NCBI GenBank assembly: GCA_035646975.1
Contig: DASROJ010000154.1
Location: 1 to 12,135, forward strand
DNA from: DASROJ01 sp035646975
Lineage (GTDB): Bacteria > Acidobacteriota > Polarisedimenticolia > JACPZX01 > DASXTC01
Length of the DNA: 12,135 nt
Direction: 5' to 3'
In this document: piece after piece, positions 1-5,729 of the stretch
Layout of the letters: each line of letters opens with the position of its first letter
Position numbering within the stretch: the stretch's first letter is position 1
Notes under the pieces: model-generated
What the model saw: the letters and a program-made list of their open reading frames with translations, nothing else
Databases searched by the model: none
Told to the model about the DNA's origin: nothing
Translations under genes and position numbers: made by a program

Positions 1-414
1 TACAGGAGCGATGGTCAGGGCCGCCTGCGCGTGGACGACCGCTGCCAGCGCGGCGTCCAGCGCCTCGCGCGCGTTTTTCTCGGCGCGCTGCTTGCCGGCA
101 AGCGCCGCCTGCTTCGCCAGCACGGTGTCCTCCGCCGCCCGGGCGTACAGCTCGATCGACTTGGTGTAATCCCGCATGAGGAAGAGGCGGGACTTCTGCG
201 ACCGGACCTCTTTTTCCGCCTCATCGAGCGCCGCGGCGGCCGCGGCCAGCTCGTCAGGCGCCCACTTCAGGGCCTTGTCGACGTCGCGGAGGTCGGACAG
301 GGCCAGACGCGCCTTGCGCGCCTCGTCATCGGGAGGCTTGACGCACGACGCCGCGCCCGCCACCAGGACGGCGGCGACGAGGATCAGGGGGCTGATTCTG
401 CGCCAGAAGACCAT
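1..414 (-). CDS. DUF4398-like lipoprotein, 3' end cut by window edge
   Basis: This open frame runs from an ATG at 414 to the left edge with no stop, giving 138 codons; the C-terminus is missing. The N-terminus has a charged start (MVFWRR), a hydrophobic stretch and the sequence AGAASC, an acceptable though not ideal lipobox, so C24 is the likely lipidated residue and the mature protein would sit on a membrane facing the periplasm. The rest is Ala/Glu/Lys-rich and predicted to be almost wholly helical or coiled coil, with runs such as LAAAAAALDEAEKEVRSQK and a TPR-like YTKSIELYARAAEDT. This composition and the 'APDELAAA..LDEAEKE' style resemble DUF4398-type lipoproteins, whose job is not established. 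The start is chosen because the signal peptide begins there; no convincing Shine-Dalgarno is seen. It is divergent from the gene at 531. The family call is inference; the lipoprotein reading is moderately secure. Confidence 0.72.
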   Translation of the reverse strand, partial: MVFWRRISPLILVAAVLVAGAASCVKPPDDEARKARLALSDLRDVDKALKWAPDELAAAAAALDEAEKEVRSQKSRLFLMRDYTKSIELYARAAEDTVLAKQAALAGKQRAEKNAREALDAALAAVVHAQAALTIAPV

Positions 415-456
415 TCTCTTGATCGACAAGGGCCCCTACCGGGGTAAAGGGCGGGC

Positions 457-465
457 ATTCTAGCA
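457..465 (-). promoter_or_regulatory. Extended -10 promoter candidate for the lipoprotein gene
   Basis: On the minus strand TGC-TAGAAT reads as an extended -10 element (TGN plus a hexamer close to TATAAT). Transcription would start near 450, leaving a leader of about 36 nt that contains a small CCCC/GGGG hairpin (433-444). No -35 is recognisable at the right distance, so this is a tentative call. Confidence 0.3.
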
Positions 466-493
466 TCCGCGGCCCGCCGGACGCTCGCGCACC

Positions 494-522
494 TTGCGCC
501 AGCCCGATCGTCACATCATATT
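494..522 (+). promoter_or_regulatory. Promoter candidate for a leaderless PilZ-like gene
   Basis: TTGCGC (494-499), a 17-nt spacer and CATATT (517-522) precede the ATG at 531 by exactly 8 nt. Each hexamer matches consensus only partly (3/6 and 4/6), so alone it would be weak. The same 17-nt/8-nt geometry occurs before the genes starting at 2899 and 9082, which raises its credibility. It predicts an mRNA starting at or next to the start codon. Confidence 0.35.
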
Positions 523-530
523 GGGACTTC

Positions 531-1319
531 ATGTCGCGCATCGTCATGGGCAGGACCATCGAGCTGCACTATCAGAGCCCCAACGAGATGGTGGCGCACC
601 TCGCCGACGCGGTGCAGACCAGGACGTTTTTCTTCGAGACCGCTGCGCCACCGAAGCTCGACGAGGTGCGCGAACTGCTGATCCATGTCCCCTGGCTCGG
701 TCAGGAGATCAGGCTGTCCGGCCGGGTCACCCGCGTGGAGGGCCAGTCGCCCGCCGCGGGCGTGCACATGACGCTGCAGGACGGGCCTCATGACCGCATC
801 GCCCTGCTGGGGGAGGTCATCGGCAAGCTTCGCACCGGCGCGATTCTCGAGGACACGCGGGATTCGTCCGCCAGCAGCTCGGCCTCCCTGCCGCCGGAGC
901 AGCGTATCCGCGCGATGAGCTCGACCCTGCGAGCCATGCTCGCCGCCAAGGCAAACCCCGAGGAGCGACTCATTCTGGCCCGGGATGCGGACCCGCGTGT
1001 CATCGAGTTCCTCCTCAAGAACCCCAGCCTGTCATTGGAGGAGGTGCGCCGGCTCGTTTCGCGGCTGAACCTTCATCAGGGTCACTTCGCCATGATCGCG
1101 AGAAACCCGGTCTGGATGAACGACGAGCTGGTGCGCGCGACTCTGGCGCGGAATCCCAGGCTGCCCGAGTTCATGGCCGAGGCGGTGCTCACGCCGATGT
1201 CCACGCCGTTTCTCAAGAGCCTCGCCGAATCGATGAACACCACGGCGGCCACGCGGCGGGTGGCGGGGCGCATCCTGCAGACCCGCGGAATCGTCATCGC
1301 AGGACGAAGAAGCTACTGA
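531..1319 (+). CDS. Degenerate PilZ-like domain protein with C-terminal helical repeats
   Basis: 262 aa, probably cytoplasmic (no signal peptide or membrane segment). Residues about 8-100 look like a PilZ-type beta barrel: alternating strands with IRLSGRVTRVE (60-70) and GVHMTLQDG (77-85) in the positions of the usual 'G.V.RV ... GVRF' core. The canonical c-di-GMP residues are missing: there is no RxxxR, and ADAVQTRTFFFET stands where D/NxSxxG is expected, so it probably does not bind c-di-GMP. A Ser-rich linker (about 110-121) leads to an alpha-helical part (125-262) with repeats of the form ARDADPRVIEFLLKNPSLS and ARNPRLPEF, resembling HEAT/leucine-rich-variant repeats and suggesting a protein-binding scaffold. 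ATG 531 is used; M6 (546) is a possible alternative. It overlaps the convergent MFS gene by 7 bp. The specific role is unknown. Confidence 0.8.
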   Translation: MSRIVMGRTIELHYQSPNEMVAHLADAVQTRTFFFETAAPPKLDEVRELLIHVPWLGQEIRLSGRVTRVEGQSPAAGVHMTLQDGPHDRIALLGEVIGKLRTGAILEDTRDSSASSSASLPPEQRIRAMSSTLRAMLAAKANPEERLILARDADPRVIEFLLKNPSLSLEEVRRLVSRLNLHQGHFAMIARNPVWMNDELVRATLARNPRLPEFMAEAVLTPMSTPFLKSLAESMNTTAATRRVAGRILQTRGIVIAGRRSY

Positions 1320-2899
1320 CCTGAAGTCTGCGTGCCATGCCGGGCGGCAAAGACGGCCGCGGTGGCCATTCCGGCGAAAAGTCCGAACACGAGCACGCCC
1401 ACCGTCTGCATCCACTCGCCCATGTCGGCGGGGCTCATCAGCGAGACCAGCCCGGACATCGGATCGAACCCGGCCCCCGGGTCGGTCCGCATCGACTTGA
1501 GAGCCGCCAGGCTCGCCAGCGCGCCCGCGCCAAGGCACAACGCCACCAGACCGCCGGCCACCCCGCGGCCGATGAGACCTCCCGGCCCGAGGGGCGGCAG
1601 GGGCCTCATCGGGGGCGGCTCGAGCTCGAGACGCGGCTCGCGCTCCCCCAGGGGCGCGAATCGCTGGAGCAGCGCGAGACCCGGCAGACCTGCCAGCAGG
1701 GTCGACCAGAAGAACGCCTCCCAACCGATCGCATCGACAAGGAAGCCGGTGATCGGCCCCGCCAGGATTCCGGAGACACGAAACAGGCTGGAGAAGATCG
1801 CGTACTGTGTCGCCGAGAACCGCTTTTGCGTCAGCCTCAGCAGCAGAACCAGGAACGCCCCCGAACCCAGCCCGGTGGCGAAGTTGTCGAACCCTGCGGC
1901 CGAATACATCAGGACCCGATCGACCTCCGAGCGGGCGACGAAGACGTAGCCGATGTTGGAGAAAATCTGAAGGAAGCCGAACAGCCAGAGCGAGCGTCCG
2001 AGCCCGAGGACATTGGTCAGCGAGCCGCCGATCATCGTGCCGGCGATCGACGCGGCGACGCCGATGCTTGCCAGCGCGACGCTGCGATCGAAATCGCCAT
2101 ACCCCTTGTCGATCAGAAACGGGCGGATCAGCGCGACGGCGAGGTTGTCGGCGAGCTTGTAGAAGAACACGAAGGCGAGGATCTCCAGGGCCCGGTGCCT
2201 GCCGAGGAATCCGATGAACGGCTGCCAGACCGCCTCGCGCATCGTGCGGGGCGGGCTGGCCACGTCGGCCGGCTCGGGCGCCCTCCATGTGATGAAAATC
2301 ATGGGAATGAACGTGAGGGCGAGAAAGACGTTCACCAGCGGCCAGGAATACATGGCGGCCGCCGCGATGCTCAGGCTGCCCAATCCCCTGAACGCGATCC
2401 AGTAGAAGGCGTTCCTCGCACCCACGGCGATCCCCTGCTCCTCCGGCTTCAGGACATCCACGGTGTAGGCGTCGTACGCGATGTCCTGTGTCGCGCCGGC
2501 CAGCGAGATGGCGAAGGCGAGCGCACCGAGGATCCAGGGGGTGTCGGGATGATTGCCCAGCCCGGCCAGACCGAGCGTGAAGAGGAACAGGGCAACCTGG
2601 GCCAGCGCAATCCAGCCCCGTCGTCGCCCCATCCAGGGAAGGGAAAACCGATCCATCAGGGGAGACCACAGGAACTTGAAGGTGAAGGGAATCTGGGCGA
2701 GGGTGATCAGTCCGACGACGCGGATGTCCATCCCCGACTTGCGCATCCAGTCGGGAATCGCGATCCAGACGATGCCGAGAGGCAGCCCCGAGGAGAATCC
2801 GAGCAGCGAGACCGACGCGGTGCGCCACGAGGTCATCGCCCGGGCAAGACTCCTGAGCGCTCCGGGTCGTTCAGGCGTAACGGTCCGTGGTTCTGTCAC
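1313..2899 (-). CDS. AmpG-like MFS permease
   Basis: 528 aa inner-membrane transporter of the major facilitator superfamily. The N-terminal half matches the AmpG muropeptide permease pattern: LLGFSSGLPLG (32-42), FKFLWSPLMDR (74-84), MGRRRGW (90-96) and ATQDIAYDAYTVD (136-148). AmpG proteins import anhydro-muropeptides for cell-wall recycling, so that is the best guess for the substrate, but AmpG-like permeases with other substrates exist. The C-terminus carries a Pro/Leu/Glu-rich cytoplasmic stretch (around residue 410) followed by two extra predicted membrane helices. The start is a GTG at 2899 with no Shine-Dalgarno; an ATG at residue 22 is the alternative. A promoter whose -10 lies 8 nt before this GTG supports 2899 as a leaderless start. 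The stop overlaps the end of the convergent PilZ-like gene. No recycling enzymes lie next to it. Confidence 0.88.
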   Translation of the reverse strand: MTEPRTVTPERPGALRSLARAMTSWRTASVSLLGFSSGLPLGIVWIAIPDWMRKSGMDIRVVGLITLAQIPFTFKFLWSPLMDRFSLPWMGRRRGWIALAQVALFLFTLGLAGLGNHPDTPWILGALAFAISLAGATQDIAYDAYTVDVLKPEEQGIAVGARNAFYWIAFRGLGSLSIAAAAMYSWPLVNVFLALTFIPMIFITWRAPEPADVASPPRTMREAVWQPFIGFLGRHRALEILAFVFFYKLADNLAVALIRPFLIDKGYGDFDRSVALASIGVAASIAGTMIGGSLTNVLGLGRSLWLFGFLQIFSNIGYVFVARSEVDRVLMYSAAGFDNFATGLGSGAFLVLLLRLTQKRFSATQYAIFSSLFRVSGILAGPITGFLVDAIGWEAFFWSTLLAGLPGLALLQRFAPLGEREPRLELEPPPMRPLPPLGPGGLIGRGVAGGLVALCLGAGALASLAALKSMRTDPGAGFDPMSGLVSLMSPADMGEWMQTVGVLVFGLFAGMATAAVFAARHGTQTSGQ

Positions 2900-2907
2900 G
2901 AGGCGGG

Positions 2908-2936
2908 ATGATAGGTACTTCGCGCTGCCTCGTCCA
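2908..2936 (-). promoter_or_regulatory. Promoter of the AmpG-like gene, leaderless geometry
   Basis: On the minus strand TGGACG (2936-2931), a 17-nt spacer and TATCAT (2913-2908) are followed after 8 nt by the GTG start codon. Matches are 4/6 and 5/6. The -35 box begins 7 bp beyond the stop codon of the upstream Cys-rich gene, so the permease appears to be transcribed separately from it. Confidence 0.5.
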
Positions 2937-2943
2937 GTGGCCG

Positions 2944-3249
2944 TTACTCAGGCTGGCTGGGACTCTGGCCGTTCTTGATCGCCAGGCAGACCACCTTGCA
3001 GTCGCGTTCGTTGGTCACGCAGGTCTGGACGCACTGGCTCTGGCAGGAACCCCGCTGGACCGGGTCGTTCGGGAACATCCCCTTGCAATCGGCCACGCAC
3101 TGCTGGCTGCAGGCTTTTCTGGCGGCATCGCACGCGTTGACGCACCGGGAGAAATTGCGACCCACATCATTCGCGATCACCGTGGAGCCTGCCAGGGCCA
3201 GTGAGCAACCGAAACCGATGGCGACCGCCCAACGAATGACTGAACGCAT
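2944..3249 (-). CDS. Secreted ten-cysteine helical-hairpin-like protein (paralog A)
   Basis: 101 aa. The start is the ATG at 3249, preceded by a strong GGGGAGGGG ribosome-binding site (3253-3261); the open frame continues upstream but lacks support there. A signal peptide (MRSVIRWAVA... to VIA-ND, cleavage after about residue 26) sends it to the periplasm or beyond. The mature chain has ten cysteines at 36, 40, 47, 51, 55, 69, 73, 77, 84 and 88; C15 lies in the signal peptide. Spacings are 3-6-3-3-13-3-3-6-3, mirror-symmetric around D62 in the central FPND motif. Two helices with the cysteines on one face, joined by the FPND loop, are the obvious fold. It matches the neighbour at 3498-3800 without gaps (32 of 65 identical from residue 30). 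I do not recognise the family; candidates are a disulfide-laddered structural peptide or a metal-binding (copper-storage-like) protein. Confidence 0.8.
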   Translation of the reverse strand: MRSVIRWAVAIGFGCSLALAGSTVIANDVGRNFSRCVNACDAARKACSQQCVADCKGMFPNDPVQRGSCQSQCVQTCVTNERDCKVVCLAIKNGQSPSQPE

Positions 3250-3252
3250 CAA

Positions 3253-3261
3253 CCCCTCCCC
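3253..3261 (-). promoter_or_regulatory. Ribosome-binding site that fixes the paralog A start
   Basis: GGGGAGGGG on the minus strand, with its GGAG core 6 nt before the ATG at 3249. It favours that ATG over the start 13 codons further upstream in the same frame, and places cysteine 36 in the same register as in paralog B. Confidence 0.7.
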
Positions 3262-3297
3262 ATGGGACACTCGAGGTACTGGACTCACCCTGATGAC

Positions 3298-3325
3298 AAT
3301 CTATTTGGTATGCAGGGCCTGTCAA
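3298..3325 (-). promoter_or_regulatory. Sigma70-type promoter of paralog A
   Basis: TTGACA (3325-3320, perfect), a 16-nt spacer and TAGATT (3303-3298, 4/6) on the minus strand. Expected transcription start is near 3291, giving a leader of about 42 nt with the strong ribosome-binding site at its end. Confidence 0.6.
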
Positions 3326-3346
3326 GGGATTCGGGGCGGTCGGAAC

Positions 3347-3376
3347 GGGGCCAGCGGCACCTTTCGCGCCGGCCCC
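3347..3376. other. GC-rich hairpin between the two Cys-rich genes
   Basis: GGGGCC (3347-3352) pairs with GGCCCC (3371-3376); after one mismatch three further pairs follow (GCG with CGC), with a 10-nt loop. It lies downstream of paralog B and just upstream of the paralog A promoter, where a terminator would be useful. There is no T-run on either side, so it is not a classical intrinsic terminator. Confidence 0.3.
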
Positions 3377-3458
3377 GGATTCTGTGGTTACACGGCTGTC
3401 GGTGTTATCGGAGAGCACGCAGATCGAGATTTCCCGTCTACGCACGACAGAGGAGTCA

Positions 3459-3473
3459 ATGCTGCCGCAGCAT
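3459..3473. repeat. Perfect 15-bp dyad downstream of paralog B
   Basis: ATGCTGC-C-GCAGCAT has 7-bp arms around a single base. It lies 24 bp past the paralog B stop codon. It could be a protein-binding site or part of an mRNA 3' end; no T-run follows. Confidence 0.35.
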
Positions 3474-3497
3474 GCGCACTCGAGCGTCGGATCAGGG

Positions 3498-3800
3498 TCA
3501 CGGCTCGGACGGGCAGGTTCCATCCTTGATGGCCTGGCACCTGTCCTTGCAATCCTTGTCCTCGGAGATGCAAGTGTCCTTGCAGAGGCTCGTGCAGGCA
3601 CTGCGCGCCACGCTGTCGTTCGGGAACAGGGCGAGGCAATCCGGCGCACACCGGCTCGTGCAAGCCTGCCGCACCGAGTTACACGAGTTGATGCAACGGG
3701 AGTAGATCCGCCCCGCGCTGGTGGCGAGCGACGTCGACACCGGAGCGAACAGAAGAACGCCGATGCCGATGGCGAGCAAAAGACGTTGTTTCATCTTCAT
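3498..3800 (-). CDS. Secreted ten-cysteine helical-hairpin-like protein (paralog B)
   Basis: 100 aa from the ATG at 3800; a purine-rich AAGGGAGA lies about 10 nt upstream. A second ATG two codons in is possible. The signal peptide MKMKQRLLLAIGIG... ends at SLA-TS (residue 26). Mature cysteines are at 36, 40, 47, 51, 55, 69, 73, 77, 84 and 88, the same residue numbers as paralog A, plus one extra at 96 near the C-terminus. Shared features are GRxxSRC, the FPND loop (59-62) with V64 and R66, and AIKxG near the end. The sequence between cysteines has drifted widely while every spacing is kept, so the cysteine scaffold appears to be what is conserved. It is more acidic near the end (ISEDKDCKDRC) than paralog A. 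Function unknown; export and a structural or metal-binding role are inferred. Confidence 0.8.
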   Translation of the reverse strand: MKMKQRLLLAIGIGVLLFAPVSTSLATSAGRIYSRCINSCNSVRQACTSRCAPDCLALFPNDSVARSACTSLCKDTCISEDKDCKDRCQAIKDGTCPSEP

Positions 3801-3846
3801 GAGAATATCGTCTCCCTTGGCCTGAGGGGACCTTGTGAGATGCTGC

Positions 3847-3875
3847 GTTATACCCCGCCTGGCGGCGGGTGTCAA
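3847..3875 (-). promoter_or_regulatory. Near-consensus sigma70-type promoter of paralog B
   Basis: TTGACA (3875-3870, perfect), a 17-nt spacer and TATAAC (3852-3847, 5/6) on the minus strand, the best promoter in the window. Transcription is expected to start near 3840, giving a leader of about 40 nt. The spacer contains overlapping dyads: CCCGCC/GGCGGG (3854-3869) and CCGCC-T-GGCGG (3855-3865). A regulator bound there would lie between the -35 and -10. Confidence 0.7.
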
Positions 3876-3926
3876 GCACTTTCACGATTTCAATGCTGAC
3901 ACGGCATCGAGCGTCGCCTCGCGTAT

Positions 3927-3940
3927 CGGGTCAATACCCG
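3927..3940. other. Small hairpin just after the ABC permease gene
   Basis: CGGGT and ACCCG arms with a 4-nt loop, beginning 17 bp past the permease stop codon. Its position suits an mRNA 3' end, but the stem is only 5 bp and no T-run follows, so termination is speculative. Confidence 0.2.
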
Positions 3941-3956
3941 GCGGCAGGAAACTCTG

Positions 3957-5729
3957 TCACCGGGTCAGGGAATCCAACTCGCGCGATGGATCGAACCGAT
4001 CCAGAAACGCTCCGAGGATGAGCAGGCCGATCCAGGCTTCGGCCAGGATCACGGCGGCTGCCGGCAGCGCGGACACGGGCAGCGCGCCGGTGTTGCCGAG
4101 GAACTTGGACAGAACGAAAAAGGTGAGCGCAAAGACGGCCGCCGCGGGGATCACGCTCACCGCCATCACGAGCAGGAAACCGAGCGTCGTGATCATCCCC
4201 TGCCCGATACGTTCCGGTCCGCTCGTCCGGACGGGTCCAAGCGAAACCCATCCCGGGATCAGCAGCAAGGCGGCGTTCTGTATCAGCGCGGCCACCATGT
4301 TCATCGGCAGCGCGACGATGGCGCCGGCCACCGCGAGCGCCGCGGGGCCGGACCTCGTCGGGAGAAATTCTCCGAACGACGATGTGTTCAGAATCGCGAA
4401 GCAGGCGAAAAGCACGTACTGGATGATCGTCAGCAACATCACGGGCGCCAGCAACGTTCCCATCACGAGCGAGTAGCCGCGCAGCGGATAGGTCTTGAGC
4501 AGGTCGATGTGCTGGAGATCCTGCCGGAAATCGCACCGAAGTATTGACGGCCCCACGAGCAGCAGGGCGATCGCCGAGATGCCGCACAGGGTGCCGGCGA
4601 TCTGGAAGACGACATCGAGCCCATGGCCCCTGGCCACCATGCTGACCAGCGCCGGGACCATGCAGGCCGCCATCAACCAGAGAAACGTCGGCATCCCGCC
4701 GATCCCTCTGAGTGCCGCGATCATGTTCTTCCAGATCAGCGCCACCTCCGGCCGTCCTGTCGGGGCCAGCGCGAAGGGCGCGGGAACCGCGCGCACCTTG
4801 CGGGTGCGGCCAAGTCTGCCCCGCAGGTGGGCTTCCCGCGACTCTTCGAGCCTGCGGGCGGCCGCGAGGGCCCCTTCTTCCAGCACGACGCCAGCGCGCA
4901 GGACCCAGGCATAGTTCACCAGCAGCAGCGCGAGCGCCGCGGGGATGGCCAGCAGGAACCCCGCAGCGTCGCTCGCCAGCGCGGGACGGATGATCAGTCG
5001 CGCGGGCCATGTCAGCAGCCAGGCCGGCCCGGCGCCGAACAGCCGCCCCACGTAATCGGACACGCTTCCCTGCCCGGCCAGGTTCTTGATCGTCGCAGGG
5101 TCGGGCGGGCCGACATTTTTCGCAGCCCACAGAATGCAGAGCCCCACCGCGGAAACCGCGAGAAACGAGGTGATCGCCGTTCGTGTCGCCCAGCCGATTC
5201 CCCGCCGCTGCAGATTGTGCCTCGCCATCCGGATCCCGGTGAGATGGAACTGCATCGTCGCAAAGAGAATCCAGGCGCCGGCAAGAAAAAGCACGCGATT
5301 ACCGCGGGCGAAGTACGGCCCTGAAACCGCGGTGAAAATGACGATGCTGAAGAGGACACCGAGCTGCCCGCGCATCAGTTTCCACTTCACGAGGCTCCGG
5401 CGCGATACCGGCGCCGGGAACAGGTACTGGATCTCGGCCTCGCTGAACGTCAGCGGCGAGACGGGCGAGGGGGCGCACCACGATACGACGATGCTGCCGA
5501 GGACCAGCACCGAGGCCACCACTTCGAGCAGGCCGACGGGCAGCATGGCACGACCTGCCTGCCCGGCAAAGCGCATCCCGTTGATCCAGTGACGCCCCGC
5601 AACGAAGTAGAAATAGACGCCGCCGATCACAGCGGAGAAGAGGTAACGGGGGCGCTTGAGCCGTCGGAGCTGCGACAGGATGCGATTCCTGAAGGAGCAG
5701 AGGGTCAGGAACAGGAACGCTCCGGTCAC
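3957..5729 (-). CDS. ABC exporter permease (putative ABC_export family)
   Basis: 590 aa polytopic inner-membrane protein, the membrane half of the transporter whose ATPase is encoded directly upstream. The start is a GTG at 5729 overlapping the ATPase stop (GTGA), typical translational coupling; the open frame extends further upstream but that part lies over the ATPase gene. Signatures typical of the 'putative ABC exporter' permeases: the N-terminal FRNRILSQLRRLKRPRYL (13-30), FSEAEIQYLFPAPVSRR (95-111) before the first coupling region, and a later FRQDLQHIDLLKTYPLRG repeating that layout in the second half. About a dozen hydrophobic segments are seen, with a basic cytoplasmic stretch near residue 310 (RRLEESREAHLRGRLGR). 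The substrate cannot be read from the sequence; the neighbouring secreted Cys-rich peptides have their own leaders and signal peptides, so they are not obvious cargo. Confidence 0.85.
   Translation of the reverse strand: MTGAFLFLTLCSFRNRILSQLRRLKRPRYLFSAVIGGVYFYFVAGRHWINGMRFAGQAGRAMLPVGLLEVVASVLVLGSIVVSWCAPSPVSPLTFSEAEIQYLFPAPVSRRSLVKWKLMRGQLGVLFSIVIFTAVSGPYFARGNRVLFLAGAWILFATMQFHLTGIRMARHNLQRRGIGWATRTAITSFLAVSAVGLCILWAAKNVGPPDPATIKNLAGQGSVSDYVGRLFGAGPAWLLTWPARLIIRPALASDAAGFLLAIPAALALLLVNYAWVLRAGVVLEEGALAAARRLEESREAHLRGRLGRTRKVRAVPAPFALAPTGRPEVALIWKNMIAALRGIGGMPTFLWLMAACMVPALVSMVARGHGLDVVFQIAGTLCGISAIALLLVGPSILRCDFRQDLQHIDLLKTYPLRGYSLVMGTLLAPVMLLTIIQYVLFACFAILNTSSFGEFLPTRSGPAALAVAGAIVALPMNMVAALIQNAALLLIPGWVSLGPVRTSGPERIGQGMITTLGFLLVMAVSVIPAAAVFALTFFVLSKFLGNTGALPVSALPAAAVILAEAWIGLLILGAFLDRFDPSRELDSLTR

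Noticed and set aside
1337..2911. Long plus-strand open frame of 524 aa opposite the AmpG-like gene
   Set aside because: Its translation is low-complexity (Arg, Glu, Gln, Gly, Pro-rich) with no domain; it is the antisense shadow of a clear membrane-protein gene in GC-rich DNA.
2944..3249. Paralog A as a lipoprotein through C15 of the signal peptide
   Set aside because: The residues before C15 (GFG) do not form a lipobox, and a normal cleavage site follows at residue 26, matching paralog B, which has no such Cys.
3250..3497. Possible small gene between the two Cys-rich paralogs
   Set aside because: Frames here read into or out of the neighbours, lack ribosome-binding sites and contain no third copy of the cysteine pattern.
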